64,000 bases of DNA from Cryptomeria japonica (lineage: Eukaryota; Streptophyta; Pinopsida; Cupressales; Cupressaceae). The DNA lies in NCBI RefSeq assembly GCF_030272615.1, contig NC_081406.1:188278391-188342390 (forward strand), written 5' to 3'. Position 1 is the first letter of the stretch, and each line of letters begins with the position of its first letter. The notes under the pieces are model-generated. The model was not told where the DNA came from. It saw nothing but the letters and a program-made list of their open reading frames with translations, and ran no database searches. Position numbers and translations under genes: made by a program. Positions 23,886 to 35,412 of the stretch are shown piece after piece.

Positions 23886-24467
23886 GCTCTATGCTTTGAC
23901 CTTGATGCACGAAACTGACAAATCCATGTGACAAAAAAAATAAAAATGATCAAAAATGAAAAAATAAAAAATCCAAAAGGGCTGGTGGTCCATACGCGAC
24001 AGGCCTCTGATACCTCCGAACGCGCTCGAATCGATGAGAAGCATAAGAAATCGGCATGTTAGCTTCTCTCCAAAAATCACTTTCTCCAAGGTCAACAAGC
24101 ACAAATGAGACAAAAGAGATCACTTTTTCCCTTTTATAGGGTAAATCAAAATTAGGGTTACATGGAGGGATGCGTAAATTGCTCGCGGTGTCTCCTACAA
24201 CCCTACCAAATATCAATATGGGAGATGAATCAAATTACCGCATTCAACATAGTCAAAAAATTTAAATGCAATGAATCTTATCAAATTTATCTAAATCAAA
24301 TCAAATTTTCAAAAATTTTGATTCATCTCCCAAGGGGGCATTATCAACATCATTTATCAAATCTAGGGCATGACATGAAAATCTCAAAATGACATAAAAA
24401 TTGATCATAACTAAATCATTACGACACATCATTTTCTTTGAATCAACATGTGCACACACGTCACTTC

Positions 24468-24481
24468 AAAGAGGGGCAAAA
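24468..24481 (+). promoter_or_regulatory. R3 polypurine tract
   Basis: AAAGAGGGGCAAAA ends at the base before the LTR start TGTAGG. It is the usual PPT form for plant gypsy elements. Confidence 0.9.
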
Positions 24482-25946
24482 TGTAGGTGTATAAAAATGA
24501 CCATATTCCTAAATGAATATTTAATGTTCATTTTATTTCCATTCCTCCATTTAGTTAAATTTAATTTAACTAAATCACCCACATTCTTCTATTTAAATAA
24601 ATAAATTATTCAATTTATTTAGTTAAATTCACTTAAGCCCTTTGCATCATTTTATTTAATTAAATCCCTTCTTCTTACTTTTAATTAAATTTACATTTAA
24701 TTAATAGTTTATCCCAAATTGAATAAATCTAATTTATTCAATTTCCCAAATTGCAACCAATTGAAATAAAGCAATTTATTTTAATTAATTCTATTTTCCC
24801 TCACCCACTTGCATTTTCCTACATCTCCCACTTGCATCCTAAACCCTATTCCTAATTTCTTCTAGAATCCAGCTAATCCTAATCAATTAGCCCAAACCCA
24901 TCCATTACCCCTTTTCCCTAAATTTGAGGAGGTCACTTCTCAAATTTAGAGTAAAGTCTTCAAAAAGCATTAAAGCCTTTATCCATTCAACAAGCTAACT
25001 TGTTGAATACCCCCAAATTTGGAAGGACTCTTACAATTTGTCCCCAAAGTCTTCAAACCATTAATGGTTAACTAACCCTTAGTGGCATGGTTAGAGACTT
25101 TTTGACTAACTTAACCTCCATCTAACACAGGGGTCTCATCAAGAGTTCATTGCTTTGACCATGGTTATCCCTTTAACCTTTGCACAAGAATTTACCCCTT
25201 GGATAAAAGCTTTATCCATTGGATAACCCTAACCTAACCTTAACCCTTACCTCCTAAGGTAACCATAAGGCCTTCTCAAGCATTTAATGCTTCTTTCATC
25301 TCCTCTCAACTAGTCTTATGTTGACAATTGTCACCATTTCATTGGTGAAAATTGTAAACATGGATTGATAACTTTCAATCCTGACCCTTGATTAACTCCT
25401 TCAATCTTGACCATCCATTGCCCTATTTTCACTATAAATAGAGCTCTCATTCCTCCATTTTAAGGATCCATGCAAGCTTTTAGTATCTCATTTATGCTCA
25501 AATTTATCAATACATCTAGCTTCTCTTCGTAATAGGAATTAATCTAGTAAGCACTTTAGACTATTTTCTTTATCATTAGCTTAAATCATGAAATAGTATA
25601 TCATGTTAGGATAGTATTGCTACTATTCTTCTCATCTAATAATCTATTTTATTTCATTTTTAGAATCATGCATAGATAGGATGCATTTCATAATTAAAAT
25701 CAATCATAAGCATCCCTCGTTCTTGCATTCATCATCCCTAAGCCACTTTGCTCAGTGATCTGAGAGAAAAGGCATTGGCTTGAGGGACCTTGTGAGATAG
25801 AGAACCATGGATCCAACCTTGGGAAGTTGAGTCATTCCTCATGACTCCATAACTTGTACCAAGAAGTCCCATGGGTGTGTGAGAAAGCCTCTTTGAGACT
25901 GCATTTTTGTGTTTTAAGTTTCATCACCTCGCTTTTCCTGCACACA
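24482..25946 (+). repeat. R3 3' LTR
   Basis: The repeat is 1,465 bp and starts TGTAGGTGTA and ends CTGCACACA. It is related over its length to the reverse-strand LTR of R2 (27672-29106), which fixes both ends. It holds the TATA box at 25432-25441. Confidence 0.88.
25432..25441 (+). promoter_or_regulatory. TATA box in R3 3' LTR
   Basis: CTATAAATAG, shared with the R2 LTR (28153-28162, minus). A consensus core promoter for plant RNA polymerase II. Confidence 0.7.
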
Positions 25947-27647
25947 GAGATAACAATTTTTGTCTATGCTAAACAAGTAGTTATGTTTTGTGAGGATGTG
26001 TTCAAATCCTCAATGTTTTCATAGGTTTAGATAACAAATGAGACAAATCAAGCAAACTCTTTATTCAAGGGTCATCAACAACATCATAGCCCACTAGTCT
26101 CGATACTCCATTAGCTCAAACAACCTTGTCACCCCCTAGAGGGTGCCCATTTTTTTGCCTTTTCCTATAAATTAACTCAAAGTGAATTGCTTCACAATTG
26201 AGTAGTTATCTTGGGAGATATATGGTGAGTGATCTTGGGGGTGGATTCTTCCCCACCCTTGCACTATGATATTGAAGATGTTTGGTTATTGACTCGACTC
26301 AAAGCTTCTAATGCTAAGGGTTTTAATCAGGCTTTCATTCGGTCTTCAATGATAAAATCCCTTGGGAGGCTTCCCAACCTTTAGAAAAAAGGTTTTACAT
26401 ATCTTAAAGATACTAGGGGAATGCTAATCATTGAGAAAAACCATTGAAGGGAACTTTCGTAAGCCTCCACATTTGATAATATTGGGTTGGAACATTCGGT
26501 GATAAAGTCGTTTCCCACTTAGGTCGTTCCCCTCTTGCTGGCCATTAATTGCGCTCTAAGAGAAACTTGGGAGGGAAGGCATGCTAAAGGATTTAAAATG
26601 CCCAAAGTAAACAAAGCTTTTAAGAGTGGTTTGGCTTTTTGGTCACCTAGTTAAGGGGAGAGCATATACCTTCCACTTTCAAGACAAAGCAAACAAGTGT
26701 CATTTTTAACCTTCAAAGCAATGATTTTCTAACTTTCTATTTGGAGATGTTGCTCCAAAGGCATGGTGTTCTTTTTAACTCTTCATAGCAAATGTTTTCT
26801 ATCTAAGAAAGTGAAATCCTGGTCAACAAAATAAATCATGATGTTGGTCAACAAAAGGAAAATTGTGAAATGAAATACTCCTTTGCTTTGCACAAAATAA
26901 AGTGAGGTTATTTTTATCCTTCGCAAAATGAAAATGAGTTTGTTTTTATGCACCAAAGGAAAATGTGATTCTTTTTACCTTTTGCAAACTAAAAAGAAAT
27001 TTTTTTGTTCTTTTAAAACCCAAGTGAAGTGTTTTTGCTTCACTTGCAAAAAAAGAAAGTTTGTTTTGTTGTTCTTTTTATCTGACAATATAATTCTTTT
27101 TAAAACCCAAATGAAGATGTAGTAACTTTTAAACCCAAAAGAAAAGATGAGATTTTTTTAAACTTAAAGGAAAGTGAATTCTTTTTATCCAACTTAAAAA
27201 GATAGAAAGATTTAAAATTCCTACTTTAACTTCTTCTAAACTTGCAAGAAATTGTCAGTGACCTGCACGAAAGTCAGTGAAAAAAAGAATCTATGATGGG
27301 CTTACACAAGCCTAATTTTTCTTCACTTGGGTTACAGTTTTTCTTTTTCTCTGTCAGATTCATGCACTGGACTGCTGCATAGATGTGCTATAAGAAGTCA
27401 CCGATGCACTACACTGGTTACCGAATGTGCTACACTATTGCTCCAATATTCAGGAAAGAAACCAGACTGTTATGCACTAACAAAGAGTTTAAGTGCGCTA
27501 GGGAATGGGTCTGATGCGCTAAACAGTATGCCGAACGCGCTATTGTTTGCTCCGAATGCACTAACAAAATGTCCCGACATGTAAAACAACATTCCTGCAT
27601 GCTTGCAATCTTTCTCCTACATCAAAAATGATATAATTAATGGGGTT
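25947..27647. other. R2 leader, no gene
   Basis: No frame with recognisable domains on either strand. Segment 26900-27240 is a degenerate repeat with T-rich runs (ttttt, then aaacccaaa or gcaaa with aagtga). Segment 27370-27570 contains TGCGCTA-type motifs like those in R3. That this belongs to R2 is inferred from the adjacent PBS. Confidence 0.5.
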
Positions 27648-27667
27648 AAGCCCCACGGTGGGTGCCA
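27648..27667 (-). promoter_or_regulatory. R2 primer binding site
   Basis: The minus strand reads TGGCACCCACCGTGGGGCTT four bases from the LTR end. It is close to the TGGCGCCCACCGTGGGGC form familiar from plant gypsy elements. Confidence 0.8.
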
Positions 27668-27671
27668 GAAA

Positions 27672-29106
27672 TGTGTGCAAAAAATGAGGGTGACAGAAAC
27701 GTAAAAGTCAGTTTCAAAGGGTCCACACACCAATGAGACTCTTGGTGCAAGTTATAGGAACTGTATTGAATAGCTCAACTTCCCAAGGGGTGTCCCATTG
27801 TTCTCTATCTCACGGGATCCCTAAAGTCAATTCCTTTGCTCTCAAATCACTGAGCAAAGTGACTTAGGAATGACAACTCCAAGAACGAGTGATGTTTGAT
27901 TATAAGCATGAATGCATTCCTAGATATGTATTATATTGAATCTATGATGATTAATCTAGCATAAAGATGATGATAAGATTAGCTAATTATCCTAGCAATG
28001 ATATACTAGTCTAACATGGATATTCTATGATTTTAGAATACTTCTAAATGCTTATTAAGATAATTTATCAAAGAGAGGGTAAAACGATTAGTAATTAGAC
28101 TATAAGTTTGATGCATGAAACTTGGATATATGAAAATGAGAGAATGAGAGCTCTATTTATAGGAAAAATTGGACAATGGATGGTCAAGATTGGATAATCT
28201 TAACAAGGGCCAAGATTGAAAGTTAATCAATCCATGTTTACAATTCTCACCAATGAAATGGTGACAATTGTCAAAAATAGGTTGCTTGAGAGGAGATGAA
28301 AGAAGCATTAAATGCTTGAGAAGACATGGAGGTTACCTTAGAAGGTAAGGGTTAAGGTTAGACTAGGGTTATCCATTGGATAAAGCTTTTACCCAAGGGG
28401 TAAACTCTTGTGCAAGGGTTAAAGGAATAACCAAGGTTAAAGCCATGAATGCTTGATAAGACCCTTGGGTTAGATGAGGGTTGAGTTAGAGAGAAAGTCT
28501 CTAATCATGGAAGAAGGTTGAGTTAGCCATTAATGGTTATGTAAGAGCCTTAAATGGTTTGGAAGACTTTGAGGATTAACTTGTTGAGGACATAAAGCCT
28601 TTAATGGTTTTCAAAGACTTTGGAGCATTTGAGAAGTGACTTCTCTTTTCTTAGGATTGTGACAATAATTAGGAGATGGATTAGGCTAAATTGAAAGTGA
28701 TTAGAAGAATCTAGAAGGGGTTAAAGAGGCAAGTGGGAGATGTAGGATTTTTGCAAGTGGAGGGAAAAGGAATTCAATTAAAATAAAATTACTTTATTTC
28801 AATCAAATAGATGCAACTTGCATAAATACAAGTGGGAGATTTAAATAAATAAATTAGATTTATTTATTTGCAAGGATCAATTTAATTAAATGTAAATTTA
28901 ATTAAAAAGGGAGAAAGGGGAATTAATTAAATAAAGTGATTTATTTAATCAAAGGTTAGAAAAGGCTTTGGTGAATTCAATTAAATAAATTGAGTAATTT
29001 ATTTAATCAAATAGATGAATGTGAAGAATTTAACTAAATAGAGGAATGGGGTTAAAATGAATATTAAATATTCACTTAGGAAAGTGGTCAGATTTATATG
29101 TCTACA
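27672..29106 (-). repeat. R2 5' LTR
   Basis: The repeat is 1,435 bp and reads TGTAGACATA to GCACACA on the minus strand. It is related to the R3 LTR with many differences. TATA box at 28153-28162. Confidence 0.85.
28153..28162 (-). promoter_or_regulatory. TATA box in R2 LTR
   Basis: CTATAAATAG on the minus strand, at the same place as in the R3 LTR. Confidence 0.65.
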
Positions 29107-30565
29107 CAAGGATACCTACCTTCGTGACAAAGAAGATATCTGCAATGCAACAATGTCATAAATGCAAGCAAGAGAGTGAATACTCTTCAAGAAAGGATAA
29201 GATAGTTGAAAAGAGATATCTTTCTGTAAGTGTAAAGGAGATCCTTGGAGGGGAAGAGATCTTTGTTCAAAACACATCCATCCCCAAGAGGAGTTGTCTT
29301 AGACAAATATAACATCTTCTAGAACAAAGCAAAGGAGTGAACAAGAATGTAATCCTTCCTCCTATTCCTAGGTGAAATGGATTCTTGATGAGGGATGACT
29401 CACTTTTAGCCCCAAGAGGAATGGGTGACTTTATCATGAATACGCATTACCAAGTGGAAAAGAGGTTGTAGTCAAGGACTTACACCTCTTGTATAAGAGA
29501 AAACCCTTGAGAAAACGACCAACAATTTCGCGCAAGGAATGACATCAAGTAATATAACTCACACCATCCATAAAATAGGGCAAAGTGGGTCCCTAGAGAA
29601 AGAGCGAGAGAGAGAGAGATCATTGTCCACCAAGTGTATGGACAATAAGAAGAACTTACACAATCTTCTAAAGATAGATTAACATAATCAAATGCACAAT
29701 GTACTTTCATGAATGCATGCAAGAAAAGACATTAGTATATGTAAAATACACGTCTCAAGAAGTGGTAATCTTCGATAGAAAGATAAAGTATCAGATATTC
29801 CCTAAGGGGGATTAAGCATATAGAAATTATAATCATATATGAGAAATGCATCCCCTAAAGGAAATAGTGATACACAAGATAGAAAGAAAGGGATAGGAGT
29901 GAAAATCCTTGTCCCCCAAGTAAAAAGGATAGGGGGAAAAGGGGTACACATTTTCTAATGGTGTTTATTTTCAAGTGATATGCCTTCCTAATAGAACAAA
30001 TTCTCTAAAGGAAGGAATATGCACTTCTCGAGAGATCAATCCATGCAAGGAGGCATATCGTGCCTTAGAATAATTCCAACCATAGAAAAGATACATTTTC
30101 CAAGAAAATGAAAGAAAGAGAAAGGTGCATTACTTATTAAAAAACTGCCCTCTAAGCAAAATGGATAACCAAAGAACAATAACTACTCACATAAGAATAA
30201 CATAATGCAAGAAAGGAGATCTAATAATGAATAATGCACAAAGACAAAGACAAGTGTATAGAAAGAAGAAGGAAAAAGGACTTCATGTTTCTGCCCCAAA
30301 GTATGTAAATTTGAAACAATACCACCACAAATGATAAAGAGTTCCCATTAAATGAGATAGTTAAGTCATAGGGTGAAGAGCAACATGAAGGGAAAAGAAG
30401 TGCTAAGGCACTATGTTTTTACCAAGAAATATAACTAGATTTGTTGTGAGACAAATTTGTGCAAGATCATATTGCAATTGAAAAAATTTCTTAAATGCAT
30501 AACATTTTCCAAGAGAATGTGAATACGAATCATGAAAAATACAATATTCAATACCTTTCACTTGA
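29107..30565. other. R1 3' non-coding part
   Basis: Purine-rich with no supported gene. It resembles in composition the 3' non-coding part of R5, and has a short (GA)n run near 29605-29620. Confidence 0.5.
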
Positions 30566-31795
30566 TTAAGATTTTTTTATTTTATTTTGAGGAGGAAAGG
30601 AAATGTTCTTGTCATATTTCAATCTCCAATAGATTCTTGCCGCTAATCTGTTAGGATGGTAAATATCGTCTTGACATAAAGGAGAGGGTTTGTTAGGAGG
30701 GGAAGGTTTATTATCCATAATTCTAATTTTTCCACTGTCTATGCCATCTTGAATAGATTTTTGAAAATCAGGGCAATCATTAATATTGTGATCATGAGTT
30801 TGGTGAAATGAACAAAAAGGACGCTTTGAAGAAGAAGCATTCTTACGGGATCTTTTGATTTGTTGTCTTTGAAGATGGTTTTTAAAGTTTTGGAGCCTAA
30901 GGAATTCATCCATAGAAAGAGGGGTACCATTTCCTAGGCCTCTTGTAGTAGTTTGTGTAGGAGGATTTATAGGGACATGAATTCCATGCACAAATTTCCC
31001 AATTCCTTGTCCTTGAAAACCTTTTTTTGTAATTATATGAAAGCCACAACTATAAGAATGTTGTAATTGACTAGATGGAGGAACATGATCATGAATTTCT
31101 TTAAAATCTGATGTGTAAGGAGGAAGAAAAGGATTTGTAGATGGAGTATCATGTGAAATGACAATCTCTTTCGCCTTATCAAGCTTATCCTTTGTGGGGG
31201 ATTGGGGATGAACATCTTCATCATCTAGAAGCTCCTTTTTAGTTATTTCTACGCGAGGGGAAAGATCTTGAATAAAATGCATGACATCATCCTCCCTACA
31301 TAGACTTTGATGTTGAAGATAGGTCTTAGGAGAATAAGGAGGATCTAAAGATGTAAGAATGTTGATGTTTTGATTTTGCCCCCCTTGCTCAAGGGTATGT
31401 GTATGCAAATAAGATGGATCCATGTTACTTTCCAATGCTTTCTCTTTTTTAGAGAGATCATTGGTTAAAGTATTAGGTCCCATCTCATTGACATAATATA
31501 CCCTAGGAAAGGTACAAAGGTTAGGATCTCTAGGTTTACTATCTACAAAATCTGTAAGGTGATTAACATAGGAAATGCATTTTCTTAACAACATCACCAT
31601 AATGCAACATAAATGATACAAGAAAGCTTTGAGATCTAATTGAAAAGAAACTAATTTGGAAATCCTAACAAAACAATATGACCAAGTGCTATGAATAAAG
31701 AGAAGCAACAGAAAATGAAATAAACTCTCATTCGATTGTAGTAAATATATGCAAAAAAGTAATGTAATCATATGCGAAAGAGCAAGCAAATCCAA
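30566..31795 (-). CDS. R1 protein with G-patch and zinc-knuckle-like motif
   Basis: This is an uninterrupted frame of 409 codons. Residues of about 250-280 read CGFHIITKKGFQGQGIGK and continue as a G-patch. Residues of about 338-352 read FCSFHQTHDHNINDC, the C-x2-H-x4-H-x4-C motif seen after Gag in R3 and R5. The first 100 residues are hydrophobic and probably not part of the ancestral protein, since the frame runs into leader sequence. The true start may be a later Met. No protease, reverse transcriptase or integrase is visible. This looks like a fused remnant of the Gag and G-patch parts of a gypsy polyprotein. Confidence 0.6.
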   Translation of the reverse strand: MDLLALSHMITLLFCIYLLQSNESLFHFLLLLFIHSTWSYCFVRISKLVSFQLDLKAFLYHLCCIMVMLLRKCISYVNHLTDFVDSKPRDPNLCTFPRVYYVNEMGPNTLTNDLSKKEKALESNMDPSYLHTHTLEQGGQNQNINILTSLDPPYSPKTYLQHQSLCREDDVMHFIQDLSPRVEITKKELLDDEDVHPQSPTKDKLDKAKEIVISHDTPSTNPFLPPYTSDFKEIHDHVPPSSQLQHSYSCGFHIITKKGFQGQGIGKFVHGIHVPINPPTQTTTRGLGNGTPLSMDEFLRLQNFKNHLQRQQIKRSRKNASSSKRPFCSFHQTHDHNINDCPDFQKSIQDGIDSGKIRIMDNKPSPPNKPSPLCQDDIYHPNRLAARIYWRLKYDKNISFPPQNKIKKS

Positions 31796-32438
31796 TTTAT
31801 TAATTGCAATTGAAAGTCTCTTAATTAAAATCTGAATTTGCTGGAAAAGAAGATCTAAAATTAGGACCTCTTTATGAAAATCAATGTAAGATTTTAATTT
31901 GATGAATTTTGAATTTGTGTTTGACCTTAGAGAGTGTTAAAATTGATAAAGTACACTGATTTTATGGATTTGAGTAGGAAAATATAGTCAATTCCATCTC
32001 CCAAAATTTTGGGAAAAAAGCCAAGGACTGTGGCAAAAGCGCACAAGGTCCGACCAACTTTTTTCAAAATTTTCAAGAATGATAGAAATTATGATTTTAA
32101 TGTGGAATCCAAAAAAACAGCCGATTTGGAGATGTCTAGATCGGTCAAATTAGCAGTCAAAGATGGAAATAGGTGATTAAGAATTAGAGTTTTAGTATTT
32201 AAGCACTAAATTTTCAGAATAAAGAGACAAAGTTGAATTGCAATTTTGAAATAGAAATCAGATCTGAAACAAGTAATTAAAATTTTACACTTCACAAGCT
32301 TAATTTTCTCAAAATGAAAAATTAGGGTTTTTATGCAATCAACCTCTAAAATTTGAAAACATGAAACTTGGAAATGAACTTATGAAATTCAAATTGCAAT
32401 TAATTAGATCTAATAATAAGAAATCAGAATTAATGTGT
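31796..32438. other. R1 leader
   Basis: Related to the R5 leader (6100-6580): both contain the block ending aacttttttc then aaaattttca, and both end with a run of leader sequence just before the PBS. No gene. Confidence 0.6.
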
Positions 32439-32456
32439 AAGACGCCGGGTTCACCA
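32439..32456 (-). promoter_or_regulatory. R1 primer binding site
   Basis: The minus strand reads TGGTGAACCCGGCGTCTT, three bases from the LTR as in R5. The tRNA is not identified. Confidence 0.75.
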
Positions 32457-32459
32457 AAA

Positions 32460-33103
32460 TGTAAAGTGGAAAATTGGACCCTAGTGACTCCCCACCTAGG
32501 AGAGAGAAAGGAAGTCGCTAGGATGATTTTCACTTAGCGGAAACTTTACATTCAAAAGAGGGTCTTGAATCCACTAGATCCAAATCCAAGGGAGGGTAGG
32601 AGGTGAATTCCAAGTAGATTGCAAGGGTTGAAGTGTGCTTAGCACTCTTTTGTAAATAAGAAAGTTGACTTGTTGACTATGTGGGACAAAGAGAGAAAAT
32701 GAGTGAAATGAGGAGCAATAGGTTCAGGATCATGTTGTAACTTCATATCTGAGCTAATTAGATTGATATGAATCTACCTTGTAAATTTGGAGAAAAATTG
32801 TCGGGACCATGGTGAAAGTGTACATGGTCCTCCGAGAAATGCATGAAACGAAAAGGGTTTTTCCACCTTTGCAAATGGAGTCCAAATTCAAAACTATCGC
32901 CACACACCTACAACCTACACATAGAAAAGAAAAGGAGGAGGAGTGTGGATAGGGGTTTGCCTCAGTCAAACCCTATTTGAGGAATCAACCTTGAAAGAAA
33001 GTAATTACAAATGCTTAAATGTAAATAATGGAATTGTATACCTTGTAGATTTGCAATTAGGCGATGATGATTGCTTTGATTCTTGAATGTAATCACAAGT
33101 GTT
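32460..33103 (-). repeat. R1 5' LTR, first part
   Basis: Starts TGTAAAGTGG like the R5 LTR and follows it in order through the segment with cactta and ttcaaaagagg. It is interrupted by R6. The last five bases, gtgtt (33099-33103), are the left TSD of R6. Confidence 0.8.
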
Positions 33104-33729
33104 TGATATACTTATAAAGGACTGAGAGGTGGGGTGAATCAGTGATAGCAAAAACAATAACACTTTAAACCCAAACCAGTAAAAACAATTAACTAGTTTA
33201 CTTAAGACTTTGCATGCAATCCAAAGTGTTAAAAAAGCATTCACAACAAGTAAAACATTCAGCATAACACAAGTGTTTATACATGGAAAACCCAACTGGG
33301 AAAAACCACGGTGAGATGGGACTCACAAGTTAATTATCTATAGAAATAGGTAATTGATAGGTTAAGGTCTACAAAGTGCTCTGTTAGGAGTGAATCCTGT
33401 TAAAGATCCCAAAGCCTTGTTAGGAGCAATACCTGGTTAAAGGTAACCTCAATGGAGGATTTAGATCCAAGTTAATAAATCACCTTGTTAGAGGATTTGT
33501 ACAATGAAGCTTGTTAGAGCTTACTTGGTTAGGGGATTTAACTATTGTAGTGATTAGAAAACAATAGGTGGTATGATCTAGGAATAGCACATCTTTCTTG
33601 TATAGATCCTTTTCTTCTCACTTAATATTGCATCACTGACATACTCTACAACTCTTTTAATAAATTGCATCAACTCTAACTCATAACACAACTTGTATCT
33701 TGCATTTCAAAATAGCTCATCAAAATGTC

Positions 33730-33737
33730 TTTTTATA
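33730..33737 (-). promoter_or_regulatory. TATA box in R6 3' LTR
   Basis: TATAAAAA on the minus strand, also present in the other LTR (62991-62998). Confidence 0.55.
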
Positions 33738-34180
33738 GACATTAGATTTCATGTCAGCTCAAGAACCTCATCACAATTTCCTAGGTTCACTGAATCTGGA
33801 CAATCTTCCATAACACATCACAAATCATCGCCAAAAATGTCAGTTAGAGATAACTCATCACGACCGGTGATAACTCATCACACAATCAGTGAAACCAGTT
33901 GGAACACCAATATTGGTTGAGTGTTAACCACTTCCAACTCACAGACTGATTGTCTCCATTTGCATCCTTGCTTCTCTTCGTTGTATCTTGAAACTAGTGT
34001 TAGTGGAATTGACCAAAACTAGTTGTCTTCACTTCATATACCAATTGTCTACATATACTAGTTTAGATACCTTCATACCGGTTAGACTTCTCTACACATA
34101 TGATACCAGTTTACAATACAAAGACTTAGGAGTAGTACTGGTTTGACTTAACTAAGATGACTATGACAATATGAATATAT

Positions 34181-34185
34181 GTATG
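34181..34185. repeat. R7 target site duplication, left
   Basis: gtatg, identical to 35326-35330. Confidence 0.9.
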
Positions 34186-35325
34186 TGTTACTACTTATCA
34201 AATTGCCATTAGTTTTATGTCAAAGTTATACTATATACTCTAGTTGGTTATCTATTACCAAAATATTCAGTTGGTATGTACAGTCTAGTCGGTTACAGAA
34301 GAAAGCAGTCACAGAACACAGTATACACCGAGTTGTCTACCAAGTATCATTTCATGTCTACCAAACATCAAAGATGACACACCAAGTTGATTTACACCGA
34401 GTGAAATGTGTTACCAGATTCATTGAACCTGGACATGCATATGAAAACATGTTACAAGATCGAGGCGCATCTAACTGTTATCACATTGGAAATTGCACTT
34501 AAAGATTGTGTATGATTTTGAGGTTATCTAACCAATAAAATATTTTACATGATTATTCATTCAATAAATCATGTTTGTGAGATCGAAGCAATGAATTGGA
34601 TCACTGTCATAAGAGATCTATTTATACAGCATGAGTTAAGAGTTAAAGTGTGTGTGCATGAGTGTAAGAAGACTGTTACAGAGACACAGAGGTCACCGAG
34701 AAGGTTTTTAGAGAACAATCAAAGAATAAAGTAAACAGAAGGGTTTACTGAGTTGCTATATGGGTTACCGAGGTATGCTATAAGCAAGGTAATCTATTCT
34801 GAGCACAGAGAATCTGCTATAACATTTCAAACGTAAGGTTGCAGATATTTGTAATGATTTTATTGTAATATTGTGAAGTTGAAAGAGAAGCCTTTAACAG
34901 GGTAAAAGACTCTAATCAAGTCTATAAATTGTAAAGCCTCTAGCCAGGTGCAACATTTAGATGAAGTGTTGTAAAATCCTTTAGCAAGGTAGATCTAACA
35001 GATCTTGTTAATCCTAATAGGGCAAGCTATCAGAAATAGCTAAACATGTAGCTCTAATCGAGCACCCTTTATTATTGTAGTAGTGAAGTTGTGGGTGCCA
35101 TCCCCACCATAGTTTTTCTCTCTAACCAAGAGTTTCTACGTAACCAAAATATATGTGTTATGGAGTGAATCATCTATGATTGTTATCTATTTGTTTTAGT
35201 TTTATATTATGTTACTGCACTATTAGGTTTATGCATAATAGTAAAGATATTGTTGAAGAAATGTTTTGAAGTACTGATTCACCCCTCCCCTCTCAGTACA
35301 TTAGCTTTCCATATTGGGCCTAACA
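34186..35325 (+). mobile_element. R7: solo LTR of the R4 family
   Basis: The element is 1,140 bp, from TGTTACTACT to GGCCTAACA, matching the R4 LTR (11532-12669) in the opposite orientation. It is flanked by the perfect TSD gtatg and has no internal region, so it is a solo LTR left by recombination between two LTRs. It lies inside the R6 LTR. Confidence 0.95.
35271..35299 (+). other. C-rich hairpin in R7 LTR
   Basis: GTACTGA (35271-35277) pairs with TCAGTAC (35293-35299) around a C-rich loop, 26 bases before the LTR end. Confidence 0.6.
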
Positions 35326-35330
35326 GTATG
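35326..35330. repeat. R7 target site duplication, right
   Basis: gtatg, identical to 34181-34185. Confidence 0.9.
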
Positions 35331-35397
35331 TGTGTATATGTGCCATCAATGACAACACATAAAGTCATCCAATACAAAAATCATCATCATGCCAACA

Positions 35398-35412
35398 ATC
35401 TCCCCCTTTAGC
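35398..35412 (-). promoter_or_regulatory. R6 polypurine tract
   Basis: GCTAAAGGGGGAGAT on the minus strand beside the LTR. Further purine runs lie upstream in the sense direction near 35470 and 35525. Confidence 0.88.

Larger units (their letters stand above)
22883..24467. other. R3 region upstream of the antisense gene
   Basis: No plus-strand gene. It holds the 35-bp minisatellite and the TGCGCTA-type array. On the minus strand an 88-codon frame (23950-24216) could be a first exon of the antisense PMD gene, but its splice donor is not clear. Confidence 0.45.
12670..25946 (+). mobile_element. R3: Tat-type Ty3/gypsy retrotransposon (5' end outside window)
   Basis: The plus strand carries, in order, Gag, protease, G-patch, reverse transcriptase, RNase H, a second RNase H and integrase, then a long 3' region with an antisense PMD gene, a PPT and the 3' LTR. 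Two RNase H domains and an extra antisense gene are known features of the Tat lineage, and no chromodomain is seen after integrase. The 5' LTR and the start of gag are cut off because R4 inserted at 12670. R3 itself lies in the R2 leader, with gagat (25947-25951) as the right half of its expected TSD. Confidence 0.88.
25947..29106 (-). mobile_element. R2: gypsy-type element, 5' LTR and leader only
   Basis: The LTR at 27672-29106 is in minus orientation with a PBS inside it at 27648-27667. Its leader runs left to 25946, where R3 inserted. The rest of R2 is outside the window. The LTR is of the same family as that of R3, so R2 was probably a Tat element too. Its right flank at 29107 begins caagg, the expected half TSD. 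Confidence 0.7.
33104..35397 (-). repeat. R6 3' LTR, containing solo LTR R7
   Basis: Without R7 the LTR is about 1,150 bp. It runs from TGATATACTT to ATGCCAACA on the plus strand and matches 62365-63493. The TATA box lies at 33730-33737. Confidence 0.88.

Noticed and set aside
29600-29625. (GA)n microsatellite
   Set aside because: Too short and impure to list separately.
30566-31000. R1 frame as a host zinc protein gene
   Set aside because: It lies between an LTR-type leader and non-coding R1 DNA, and its G-patch and knuckle are retroelement types.
30739-31795. Hydrophobic N-terminus of the R1 frame as a signal peptide
   Set aside because: That part of the frame lies in leader-like AT-rich DNA and has no counterpart in related elements.
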